Below are positions 1 through 7,595 of a DNA stretch of 33,849 nt, one piece after another. The DNA lies in NCBI GenBank assembly GCA_002938035.1, contig PTLH01000011.1, forward strand, positions 1 through 33,849, written 5' to 3'. Positions within the stretch are counted from its first letter, which is position 1. Every line of letters starts with the position of its first letter. Source of the DNA: Alphaproteobacteria bacterium MarineAlpha3_Bin6 (lineage in GTDB: Bacteria > Pseudomonadota > Alphaproteobacteria > Rhodospirillales > UBA2165). The translations under genes and the position numbers were made by a program. The notes under the pieces are model-generated. The model did no database searches. It was not told where the DNA came from and worked only from the letters and a program-made list of their open reading frames with translations.

Positions 1-162
1 GTGAGAAACATCCACGATTGTGCCCGGTGACTGACTGACATGCTTCAACTCAACCAAATAGTCTGTGCCACCCGCCAATATACGAACACGGGGACTATGC
101 GCTGCGAGTGCTGAAATTACACCCTCCTGGTCATCTGGTTTAACAAAATCAAAAGGTTTCAA
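1..162 (-). CDS. Molybdenum hydroxylase FAD-binding subunit (CoxM/XdhB type), N-terminal fragment
   Basis: The reverse strand reads MKPFDFVKPD, then a stretch containing AGGTDYLVELKH and ending TIVDVSH at the window edge. The start 'MKPF-F' and the AGGTD FAD/pyrophosphate-binding motif near residue 30 are typical of the medium FAD subunit of xanthine dehydrogenase / CO dehydrogenase-like molybdenum hydroxylases. In that family the subunit passes electrons from the 2Fe-2S subunit to FAD. I place the start at TTG (162-160) because an in-frame TAG stands at 168-166 and only ATT lies between. About 54 residues are seen of a usual 260-290, so the rest lies left of the window. The substrate cannot be told from this piece. 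Confidence 0.72.
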   Translation of the reverse strand, partial: MKPFDFVKPDDQEGVISALAAHSPRVRILAGGTDYLVELKHVSQSPGTIVDVSH

Positions 163-279
163 AATCTATCTCTCTATCTGGTTATTTACCTATTGCCTTA
201 TTCTTTACGCCAAACTTTCATCTTCATCACAAGTGTTTTTCAAGTTCTTAAAACTTTCTAAAATGATCATCCACCACAT

Positions 280-1263
280 TTAAGGCATAATCAGAGTTGA
301 GCCCCTTGTTTTACCCGCCTCAAAATCCTGATGTGCCTTCACAACATCTTCTAGTTTATATGTTTGTCCCACCTCCGTTTTTATTTCCCTAGAACCCAAC
401 TTAGCAAACACCTTGCCCGATGACATCAAAAGATCGGCTCTATCTGCCGTGTAAGTTACTAAAGTAGGCCGGGTAAAATAGAGTGAGTTTCGTTTTTGAA
501 GTTCCGTCGCTTGAACTGCCGGCACGGGGCCCGAAGTTGCCCCAAATGAAACAAAAAAACCGCGGGGACCCAAACAGTCTAATGTTGTCGTATAAGTCTC
601 TTTACCAATAGAATCATAAACTACAGGCAGACCAATACCGTTGGTCAATTCTGCTACTTTAGCCGACACATCTTCGTCAGCATGACGATCCAGACAAATT
701 TCGTAGCCATTTGCCAGTGCGAGTTGACATTTTTCTGGTCCACCGGCAACACCAATCATATGTGCTCCTAGGGATTTACCCCATTGGCCGGCTATCAACC
801 CAACACCCCCAGCCGCCGCATAGAATAATATCATTTGGCCCGGCTGCACAGAATAAACCCGTTCCAAGAGATATTCTACGGTCATACCCTTCATCAGGCT
901 TGTCGCAGCCTGCTCATCCGTAACATTATTCGGGATCGGGACAATCCGGGTTGCCAATACGTTACGGTAGTCGGCGTATCCACCGGGCGCGCCGCCTCCA
1001 TAGGCAACTCGATCACCTTCCTTGAACTCTGTAACGCCGGCACCAACTTTAGCGACAATGCCCGCCGCTTCGGTGCCGATACCAGTCGGCATGGAAAGGG
1101 GATAAGCTCCCGAACGGTGATAGACATCTAAAAAATTCATTCCTAAGGCTTTTTGATCAATGAGAACTTCGCCTTCTTCGGGATCTGGAAAGTTAAAAGA
1201 TCTCACCTGCATAACCTCAGGTCGACCTTGTTCAGTAATTTCGATTATCCGTCCTTCGACCAT
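280..1263 (-). CDS. NADPH:quinone oxidoreductase-like zinc-free MDR enzyme
   Basis: This is a full-length (327 aa) medium-chain dehydrogenase/reductase of the zeta-crystallin/Qor type. The N-terminal GroES-like part carries NFLDVYHRSGAYP, the usual Qor signature, and the Rossmann part carries YAAAGGVG, the nucleotide-binding turn, near residue 150. The catalytic Zn cysteines of alcohol dehydrogenases are absent, as in quinone oxidoreductases. It probably reduces quinones or enones with NADPH in the cytoplasm. I prefer ATG at 1263 (MVEGRIIEI, aligning with Qor starts) over a GTG at 1272 that overlaps the stop of the upstream GntR gene as GTGA. The near-overlap implies co-transcription with that regulator, which may control it. 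The exact substrate is unknown. Confidence 0.88.
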   Translation of the reverse strand: MVEGRIIEITEQGRPEVMQVRSFNFPDPEEGEVLIDQKALGMNFLDVYHRSGAYPLSMPTGIGTEAAGIVAKVGAGVTEFKEGDRVAYGGGAPGGYADYRNVLATRIVPIPNNVTDEQAATSLMKGMTVEYLLERVYSVQPGQMILFYAAAGGVGLIAGQWGKSLGAHMIGVAGGPEKCQLALANGYEICLDRHADEDVSAKVAELTNGIGLPVVYDSIGKETYTTTLDCLGPRGFFVSFGATSGPVPAVQATELQKRNSLYFTRPTLVTYTADRADLLMSSGKVFAKLGSREIKTEVGQTYKLEDVVKAHQDFEAGKTRGSTLIMP

Positions 1264-1268
1264 ATCAC

Positions 1269-1955
1269 TCACTTAATAATTGGGGGGTTTTCGAAAACGG
1301 TAAAGAACCGTTTCTGTGATTTCATTACGTGACCGCTTATTAAGCGTCCAGCTGCTGTTTTGTCACGTGCCTGGATAGCATCAATAATGCTACAATGTTC
1401 TCCTACCAACTTTTCCGAAGACGCGTCTGATGGTGCAGTCACCACGCCCATAAAAGTTAGTCGATCAAACTGATCAATAACATCCTGGGTCATCCTCGTA
1501 AGTCGAGCGTTACTCGAAAGTTGGGCAATAGCACGATGAAAATCCCTATTATAAGTTACCCAATCGGCAAGACTGCTATTCTCACCTGCCGAACGAAAAT
1601 GATCGAGATTGGCCAAATCCTGATTTGTAGCATTTTCGATAGCACGTTTAATGCAAGCCCTCTCTAAAAGGAGTCTGATTTCGTAGAGTTCTCGAGCATC
1701 AGAAACAGATATTGGCTGAATTCGATAACCCCTTCGGGGTATAACCTCAATTAGACCCTGTTCCTGCAATCTGAGGAGAGCGTCTCTAACAGGTGACTTG
1801 CTTACTTCATAGCGGGTAGCCAAATCCTTTTCTTGAATAAGTGCACCGGGAGTTAACGCGCAAGTCAAAATATCCGCACGCATACGATCATAAATACTGT
1901 CTCGAATTAGGCGCGAGCCATTGGTTGTTAATGGAGGAGTGTAATTATCAAGCAT
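1269..1955 (-). CDS. GntR-family transcriptional regulator, FadR/FCD subfamily
   Basis: An N-terminal winged helix (IYDRMRADIL... with recognition helix KSPVRDALLRL, then a wing RRGYRIQPI) is followed by an all-helical FCD ligand domain. The FCD metal-type ligands Asp-x-His (RDFH), His in VGEHCSIIDAI and His in SGHVMKS are all present, so it probably binds a carboxylate via a metal. The start is uncertain. The frame stays open to TTG 2006 and GTG 2003 with a purine-rich AAGTGGAAA upstream, but that extension is an unusual hydrophobic stretch (MIFILIFDIF), so I prefer ATG at 1955 (MLDNYTPP), which lacks a clear ribosome site. It lies immediately upstream of the quinone oxidoreductase and probably regulates it and itself. 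Confidence 0.85.
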   Translation of the reverse strand: MLDNYTPPLTTNGSRLIRDSIYDRMRADILTCALTPGALIQEKDLATRYEVSKSPVRDALLRLQEQGLIEVIPRRGYRIQPISVSDARELYEIRLLLERACIKRAIENATNQDLANLDHFRSAGENSSLADWVTYNRDFHRAIAQLSSNARLTRMTQDVIDQFDRLTFMGVVTAPSDASSEKLVGEHCSIIDAIQARDKTAAGRLISGHVMKSQKRFFTVFENPPIIK

Positions 1956-2013
1956 CAAAAAAATATCAAAAATTAGGATAAATATCATATACAGATATTT
2001 CACCAATTTCCAC

Positions 2014-2036
2014 TTTAAATAATAAATTATTTTAAA
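2014..2036. promoter_or_regulatory. AT-rich imperfect palindrome upstream of the GntR gene
   Basis: Between bolA and the GntR regulator is a 23-bp imperfect palindrome with TTTAAA at both ends and AATAAT/ATTATT arms separated by two bases. It lies just upstream of the longest possible GntR reading frame, a place where an autoregulatory operator or a promoter would fit. AT-rich DNA gives such palindromes by chance, so this is only a candidate. Confidence 0.25.
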
Positions 2037-2144
2037 TCAATGGATTATAAGTTCACATTTGTTTAAAAGTGGTATTTTTTAGTATATTTAATATTTCTTT
2101 AGAGTTTATACATTCTGTTATGGGAAAATAGTTCCGTTGAATTA

Positions 2145-2462
2145 TTAGCCTGACTTACTGCCACCCAGACATTTGGGAGATGGCATTATTTTCTCCCCTT
2201 TATTGTCCCACTCCTCGGCAGTTAGAGCTTGAATTGATAAAGCGTGGATCTCTCCCGCGAGTTCATCCGCAAGTATCTGGTTTACTCTTTGGTGCCGTTG
2301 CAGCAACCTTTGCCCTGTAAATTCATCAGAAATTATTACTACTTTAAAATGCGATTCGGAACCCGGTGGCACATTGTGCATGTAGCTTTCATTTATAACT
2401 TCCAATCCAAGTACGGGGATGGCGTCAACAATCTTCTCCTCAATCTTAGTTTGTACAGACAT
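2145..2462 (-). CDS. bolA: BolA family protein
   Basis: This 105-aa protein matches BolA closely: a central ESYMHNVPPGSESHFKVVI, then a helix with LLQRHQRVNQIL, then IHALSIQALTAEEW and a C-terminal SPKCLGG tail. BolA proteins have a KH-like fold, bind monothiol glutaredoxins through a shared [2Fe-2S] cluster, and act in iron-sulfur and redox homeostasis; some also affect transcription. The conserved His of the RH motif and the C-terminal Cys are present. It is divergently arranged with the selenoprotein candidate at 2601, sharing a 138-base intergenic region, so the two redox-linked genes may share control. Confidence 0.93.
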   Translation of the reverse strand: MSVQTKIEEKIVDAIPVLGLEVINESYMHNVPPGSESHFKVVIISDEFTGQRLLQRHQRVNQILADELAGEIHALSIQALTAEEWDNKGEKIMPSPKCLGGSKSG

Positions 2463-2586
2463 CTTTTCTATTCCCCAATGACTAAATTCGGTACAAATAC
2501 AATCTAACAGGCAAACTCCCCCTCGCCAATATTCTATGCTACCAAGAACTTAATTTTCGCCTTAAAACACACTGCTAACCTAGAAA

Positions 2587-2592
2587 AAGGAG
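2587..2592 (+). promoter_or_regulatory. Strong ribosome binding site fixing the start of the selenoprotein gene
   Basis: AAGGAG lies 8 nt before ATG 2601. It is the main evidence that translation starts at 2601, upstream of the in-frame TGA, and not at the ATG at 2754, which has no comparable site. Confidence 0.8.
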
Positions 2593-2600
2593 TAAAAAAT

Positions 2601-3242
2601 ATGACTGATCAGATTAAGTTGGAAGTTTTTAGCGACTACGTTTGACCTTGGTGTTACCTCAGTACCGGGCGTATTGAAAAAATCAAAGAAGAATATTCGG
2701 TTAAAGTTGACCTAATACACTTTCCCCTGCACCCCGAAACACCAGATGACGGGATGTCGCTAGAGGAACTTTTTGCCGGCCGTAATATAGACATAGACGC
2801 AATGTATACTCGTATGAAGGGTTTAATGGATGCAGAAGGACTTGAATACGGCAAACGGACCCATACCTATAATAGCCGATTAGCCCAAGAATTGGGCAAA
2901 TGGGCGGATGAACAAAGCAGACGTGGAAACAACTACAATGCAATTCATGATGCCCTTTATAGGGGCTATTTTGTTGATGGCCGAAATATTGGGGATGAGG
3001 ACACTCTTGTTGACATCGCAACCAATATAGGATTACCCAAAGATGAGGTTAAAGCGGTCCTTGCTGACCGCTCGCATAAAAATGCTGTCGATGCCGACTG
3101 GGCAAAATCTAGGGAATATGGCGTTACCGGTGTCCCTACGTTTGTAGCGGGAGGATACAGTCTTGTGGGCGCGCAACCCTACGAAATGCTCCAACAAATG
3201 ATGGATCAAATAAAAACCTCTGCAACGGAAAGCTCGCCTTAG
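2601..3242 (+). CDS. DsbA/FrnE-family thioredoxin-fold selenoprotein (Sec at residue 15, UGA 2643-2645)
   Basis: Reading from ATG 2601 through an in-frame TGA gives a 213-aa protein starting MTDQIKLEVFSDYV-U-PWCYL. The TGA sits exactly where the FrnE/2-hydroxychromene-2-carboxylate isomerase-like DsbA family has the first Cys of its D-x-V-C-P-W-C-Y motif, giving a UPWC redox site (Sec15, Cys18). Downstream come the helical insert and the cis-proline loop GVTGVPTF (residues 174-181), so the fold is complete at normal family length. A strong Shine-Dalgarno precedes the ATG and a SECIS-like hairpin follows the TGA. The family catalyses cytoplasmic thiol-disulfide exchange; no signal peptide is seen. 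A conventional caller would report only 2754-3242 and lose the active site. The alternative is a pseudogene with a Cys-to-stop mutation, which the hairpin and intact remainder argue against. Confidence 0.85.
2659..2677 (+). promoter_or_regulatory. Candidate bacterial SECIS stem-loop
   Basis: The mRNA here can form a 7-bp stem (2659-2665 with 2671-2677, one G-U pair) closed by the 5-nt loop CGGGC (2666-2670). The loop begins 20 nt after the UGA and has G as its second base. Known bacterial SECIS elements lie inside the coding region just downstream of the UGA, with a small apical loop carrying a G in its first two positions, which is what SelB recognises. An alternative weaker stem starting right after the UGA (2647-2654 with 2662-2669, rich in G-U pairs) is possible. 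Confidence 0.65.
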
Positions 3243-3312
3243 GTAACACTTTTTGTCACTAGAATGACGAATTATAGTTAACTTGGCCAGTCCGACCCTT
3301 GCTTCGGCTTAT

Positions 3313-4452
3313 TTAATCTTCAGACACGGCCCAAGTCTTAAAGTATTCCGGCACTTCTACGGCTTTAGCAGCATCAGTCATTGTAAGTGGTAATTCCACA
3401 TCTATATTCAATGCCGTTACTTCAGATCGAGCATCTTTTTGCCAATTTTTTCGAGATGCTTCACGAACACCCGGCTCTGGTCCGTGATGCAATCCCGCCG
3501 GGTTAAGGCTGATAGATCCCGTAGCGGCACCCTTTCCCCCTTCCGTTCTGGACATTGTAAATTGACCATCATGAATAAAAAATACCTCATCAAAATCAAT
3601 GTTCCTGTGCCCCCAAGGTACCCTCTCTACATTTGGGTTTCCCTCGAGGCTGCGAGGTCGGAATGTACACACATATAAGCCTTTTGCAGTAAAGGTAGAA
3701 TGGACACTAGGAGGCAAATGCATGCCTTCGCTCATCAGATTACTAATATCGCGGACATTGAGCTTTAACACTGTAAGAGACCCAGCCCATCCCACAACAT
3801 CCATTGGGCAGAAAGGGTAAAACACAGATGTAAACCGATCGCATTTCTTGATTTTTAGCTCCCATTCGCCTTGATCGCTTTCATAAACCGGATCGGGTTC
3901 AGGGGTCTCGAGTTTTGAGTAGTCAAATGGTGCATGTTGGCCAATAACGCCGCGATCGGGAAAGCTGATCGCATACCGTGATTCAACAATGATGGAAAAA
4001 TTTTCATTTGTATCATAGACAAATCGATAGTTTGTTCCCTTAGGAACGAGGATATAATCCCCAACCTCGAAGGACATCGCACCAAAGTCTGATTCGAAAC
4101 GCCCTCCTCCTTTATGTATAAAGTGCAATTCATCACCGTCGGCGTTGCGAAAGAAAAACGGCATCGACTCACGGCGGCGGGAAATGGAAAGAGAGATGTC
4201 TTCGTTATATAACAACTTTACGGGGCTACCATGCGGGTCGTTCATATCTTCTGGAATTAAATCGTAACTTTGGATTGAGTGAGGCTGTAGCGGCCCCTCT
4301 ATCCTAGTCCAGTTGGTGTTAGGATTTAGGCGATAAAACTGTACTTGATCTCCAAAGAACCCGTCTCTACCAAGTTCCTCCTCGTAGGTCCCTTCAGGTA
4401 AATTTGCATGGGCTTGTCGTGAATGAATCCCCTTAGCATAATTGAATCTCAT
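3313..4452 (-). CDS. Homogentisate 1,2-dioxygenase-like protein
   Basis: This 379-aa double-cupin protein resembles homogentisate 1,2-dioxygenase (HmgA), which opens the ring of homogentisate with Fe(II). Matching pieces include FYPFCPMDVVGWAG, the HRN motif with a nearby acidic residue (His282, Asp288/Glu289) and the late HHGPEPG motif (His322/323); in HmgA these supply the iron ligands. It is shorter than true HmgA (about 430-450 aa) and the spacing between His282 and the acidic ligand is off by one if Glu289 is used, so the substrate may differ. The start is ATG with a purine-rich GGGGAG site. No fumarylacetoacetase or maleylacetoacetate isomerase is nearby, which argues against the classical tyrosine pathway. 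It leads, at the 3' end, a run of four minus-strand genes. Confidence 0.8.
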   Translation of the reverse strand: MRFNYAKGIHSRQAHANLPEGTYEEELGRDGFFGDQVQFYRLNPNTNWTRIEGPLQPHSIQSYDLIPEDMNDPHGSPVKLLYNEDISLSISRRRESMPFFFRNADGDELHFIHKGGGRFESDFGAMSFEVGDYILVPKGTNYRFVYDTNENFSIIVESRYAISFPDRGVIGQHAPFDYSKLETPEPDPVYESDQGEWELKIKKCDRFTSVFYPFCPMDVVGWAGSLTVLKLNVRDISNLMSEGMHLPPSVHSTFTAKGLYVCTFRPRSLEGNPNVERVPWGHRNIDFDEVFFIHDGQFTMSRTEGGKGAATGSISLNPAGLHHGPEPGVREASRKNWQKDARSEVTALNIDVELPLTMTDAAKAVEVPEYFKTWAVSED

Positions 4453-4724
4453 GCTATTCTCCCCCCATAAAATTATCTCAATCTAATAAGGCATCGTCAC
4501 AATATAAAAAATTAAAGGTAATTGCTAATGCCCCTTTTTAGAGGGTTCGAGTTATTATAATATTTTCAGTGGTTAAACAGAGCCAAGGTACGAAGAGCGG
4601 CAGTTTAATTACTTGAATTTTCTGATATGTTTAATCAAGAGATCGGACCCAGAAGCAAGAAAATCGCAACAACAAGTCTATACCTTATATGCTTTTACGG
4701 CTTCGTTTTTAGCTTCTACTTTGA

Positions 4725-6011
4725 TTACTGTTCCATCCACTTAACCACACCTGCAACACCGTCAACAGCAACTTGGGTTCCATCAGGAATGTTCTGAGTT
4801 GCGTCTAATACGCCCAAGACCATCGGGATACCCCTTTCCCGTGCAAGAGAAGCAAGATGAGAAGTGCTGCCACCCAATTCTGTCACGACGGCGGAGACCA
4901 TAGGCAGAACCTGGCTTAAAGAAGGCCCTGCAACTTGAGTTACTAACACATCCCCTGGAGCAACCCGACTGAGTTCACATTCACAATTGATGACGCAGGC
5001 ACGGCCAGAACCCCAACCAATTCCAGCAGGGTGACCGCGAAGGCCCGGATGATTAGCCCAGTTCTCGTCAGAAATTGTCGTATCTTCCATCTGTAATGGC
5101 CGAACCTGAAGTATCTTAAAGCCTATCTCATCTCTGGCCCATTCAATTTCGGCAGGCATACCAATCATCGTTTCCGCCTGTTTAAGATACCCGCTGAGTT
5201 CTATTACCTGTTCATCACTCAAACATCTCAATTTTGCCATTTCCTTGGAAACTAATGCTGAAGGTGTTGCGTCATGGAGATGGCAGCCAATTTTGTGAGT
5301 TTTTCGCCCCGTATCGACGCTAGTGATGGTACCATTCACATCCAGTCCATAGCGGTCGGGAACGATTTCGCCTTGAGCGATCGCCTCCCCTAGACCCCAG
5401 GTGGCACTCAAAATCATACCGCCCTCAGCAGTTTGGCTTAGGCCCCCACCAGACGAGACTGCATCAATCAACGGCTGTATTAACAATGCCATGGCGGTGT
5501 CTGAGGGATCAATGGCGTGGGTCCCCATGTAACGAAGGGCTCTGACAGACCAGAGTGCGGCCCAGCAGGCCCGCACTGCTGTCATAAATTCTTTCTCATC
5601 TGCTAACCCCAGGAAGCTCTCAAACTGACCCGCGAAGCTGGACCCTTCACGGTCCTCTACTAATGCAGATGAGCGAACCACCAACGGAGCATTGGTGCGG
5701 CCCAACAGATCTGCACGAGCCTCAAGCAAAGGTTCCAAAATCTCAGACGCGATGGGTTTGTCAAAGAGCCCCATTCTTATTTCGTTGACAATGAGGCGTG
5801 CCTCGCGGTTATCCGCATTTGGCAGTTTTTCTATCACTTTCTTCAAGTTATTTGTTTCCAGCTGTACACGGTATGCTTCCGAACTTAGACAAAAGCCATC
5901 CGGGATTGGCAGACCAGCATGGCCTAACGCCGCTTGGTTAGCGGCTTTTGGTCCATAGACTTCAGCATTCGCAGCTTCCAGTGAACTTAACGGGACAACG
6001 AGTAGAACCAT
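4725..6011 (-). CDS. PEP-synthase-like dikinase: ATP-grasp plus phosphohistidine swivel domain
   Basis: Residues 1-310 form a PPDK-type ATP-grasp domain (VVRSSALVEDREGSSFAGQF at 111-130; IEWARDE and LQVRPL near 289-306). Residues about 335-425 form a phosphohistidine swivel domain with catalytic His385 in GGSTSHLASLARERGIP. The C-terminal PEP/pyruvate TIM barrel of PpsA/PpdK is absent, and there is no large middle acceptor domain as in rifampin phosphotransferase. Such proteins transfer the beta-phosphate of ATP via the His to an acceptor held by another domain or protein; the acceptor here is unknown. It sits between an aromatic-dioxygenase-like gene and an M24 gene, 112 bases after the latter. 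Just past the stop, the +1 frame stays open for about 17 codons to a TAG, a possible frameshifted tail. Confidence 0.8.
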   Translation of the reverse strand: MVLLVVPLSSLEAANAEVYGPKAANQAALGHAGLPIPDGFCLSSEAYRVQLETNNLKKVIEKLPNADNREARLIVNEIRMGLFDKPIASEILEPLLEARADLLGRTNAPLVVRSSALVEDREGSSFAGQFESFLGLADEKEFMTAVRACWAALWSVRALRYMGTHAIDPSDTAMALLIQPLIDAVSSGGGLSQTAEGGMILSATWGLGEAIAQGEIVPDRYGLDVNGTITSVDTGRKTHKIGCHLHDATPSALVSKEMAKLRCLSDEQVIELSGYLKQAETMIGMPAEIEWARDEIGFKILQVRPLQMEDTTISDENWANHPGLRGHPAGIGWGSGRACVINCECELSRVAPGDVLVTQVAGPSLSQVLPMVSAVVTELGGSTSHLASLARERGIPMVLGVLDATQNIPDGTQVAVDGVAGVVKWMEQ

Positions 6012-6122
6012 TTTATTTAACCAACCAAAAGAGTATCAAATTGATTCAAACGAAGAGGCCCCAAAGAAACCGATTGGGGGCCATCCTAATTAAATAACCG
6101 CGTCAATCTTTATGATGAGCCG

Positions 6123-7376
6123 CTATAAAACCTTGACCGGCATAATTCGATCAATCGGGAAATGAGTGATTAACTCGGTTTCATCTTTATGGACAATAAC
6201 CATTTCCTCAATCCGGCAACCCCATTCGAGCGGTTTTCCATGCTGTGTTTCCAGAGCAAAAACCATACCTTCCTCAATCTCAATGGGATGGTCTAGCGAC
6301 CATATTCTCGATATCACCGGTGGGTCATATTGAGCAAGACCCAAACCATGCCCCCATAAGTTAGCGGCGGCTTGGTCTTCCTCCTCGTAACCCCATATTT
6401 CCTTGGCCGATGGCCATTTCTCAGCAATTTCCCTGGTTGTTGTACCCACCTTCACGGCATCAATGGATGCCTGAAGCCATTCCAAGGCTCTCGCATAATA
6501 TTCCTGTTGCTCCTTAGTAGGTTCTGCACTAACACAATATGTACGGTAATAACACGACTTGTAACCATTCCAGGTAAGGGCTGCCAAATCCATAAAGACT
6601 ATATCGCCCGGCTGAATAATCCGATCAGAGAAGTTTCTCCAATTTGGCCAGGTGTTTGGCCCCGAAGAGACGATAACGTCTTCAACGTCTTCCATGCCTG
6701 GGATGTTATAGAGAAACTGCATTATATGGGCGGTAACCTGGTTTTCGGTGATGCCCGGCTCTAAAAACTTCATTGTCTCCCAGTGTGCCGCATCACCTAT
6801 GGCTCCAACAATCCTCATGCATTCGTGTTCATCTTCATTTTTTACCGCGCGGGCTTGCATCATGGGTGTCATACCGTCCACCCAGTTGATGCCTTCATCT
6901 TCAAAGGCCTTGAGCATGTTGATATCAATAAAATCGACGCCTAACTTTTCACCTTCAACGCCATGTCGCTTCATCTCATATTTTGCAGCTTCCATGAATT
7001 TCTTCACCTGCTGGGTGGACGCCGGTCCAGCTGCCCCTTTGATCCAAGCATATGAATACCGGATATTTTCCGGAGGGATCCATGGCGCATGACGTTCTAT
7101 CTGTGTTCCGATATCACCTTGTTCAAACAAAACAGGTGCCCCATCACCGCACAGCATAGCATATCTGAGACCCGGCTTTAGGCGGTTCCACCCTGGTGTC
7201 AAAGTGCTTGTAACATAACGGATATTCTCGTCATACATGAGGAGCATTGCTCCAATGCCGTGCTCCTTCATTTTCTGACGAGCTCGCTCGAGGCGATAAT
7301 TGCGTAAACGGTCCCAGTTAATACGTTGTTGCCAATCTACGCCTGTAATACCAAAATTTGCCGTACCCCTGGACAT
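6123..7376 (-). CDS. M24-family creatinase/prolidase-like hydrolase with altered metal ligand
   Basis: The 417-aa protein has an N-terminal creatinase domain (about 25-170) and a C-terminal pita-bread fold. Of the five usual metal ligands I see Asp263 (FMDLAAL), His343 (GHGLG), Glu376 (ALETQHG) and Glu390/391 (CRIEEMV), but the second Asp of the D-x-G...GY-x-x-D-x-TR pattern is replaced by Cys275 in GYKSCYYRTY. The N-terminus (WDRLRNYRLERAR, then ENIRYVTST) resembles the branch of M24 that includes the DMSP lyase DddP as well as creatinase-like hydrolases, so it may not be a peptidase. The start ATG 7376 is preceded by AAGGAGG (rev strand, 7382-7388), a strong ribosome site. It is co-oriented with the dikinase and dioxygenase-like genes. 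Confidence 0.85.
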   Translation of the reverse strand: MSRGTANFGITGVDWQQRINWDRLRNYRLERARQKMKEHGIGAMLLMYDENIRYVTSTLTPGWNRLKPGLRYAMLCGDGAPVLFEQGDIGTQIERHAPWIPPENIRYSYAWIKGAAGPASTQQVKKFMEAAKYEMKRHGVEGEKLGVDFIDINMLKAFEDEGINWVDGMTPMMQARAVKNEDEHECMRIVGAIGDAAHWETMKFLEPGITENQVTAHIMQFLYNIPGMEDVEDVIVSSGPNTWPNWRNFSDRIIQPGDIVFMDLAALTWNGYKSCYYRTYCVSAEPTKEQQEYYARALEWLQASIDAVKVGTTTREIAEKWPSAKEIWGYEEEDQAAANLWGHGLGLAQYDPPVISRIWSLDHPIEIEEGMVFALETQHGKPLEWGCRIEEMVIVHKDETELITHFPIDRIMPVKVL

Positions 7377-7595
7377 TAATTATCCTCCTTAGTCAAAACT
7401 ACCCCAAAAAAAGTGATTCAAAACAGCAAAACTCAAATTTCTTTGATCCTTTGGAAAGTTTATGTCTAGATCAACCGTTAGATCTAATCAAGAGGGTTTC
7501 CAGTTGCTCACTTTTTCCAGAGAAATATTTTTAAGGGCACCCCTAAAATTTAACTACAATTTATTTGACCCGGAGATTTGAATGGGATCAAATTT

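Noticed and set aside
2754-3242. A 162-aa ORF starting at ATG 2754 as the complete DsbA-like gene
   Set aside because: It lacks a ribosome site and begins inside the domain after the redox motif; the in-frame sequence upstream, through one TGA, supplies the missing active site and a strong start.
3313-4452. True homogentisate dioxygenase of tyrosine breakdown
   Set aside because: It is about 60 residues short, has altered ligand spacing, and no partner genes of that pathway are nearby.
7463-7480. TAGATC direct repeats upstream of the M24 gene
   Set aside because: They are short, AT-rich and unaccompanied by any promoter-like feature; chance is a sufficient explanation.
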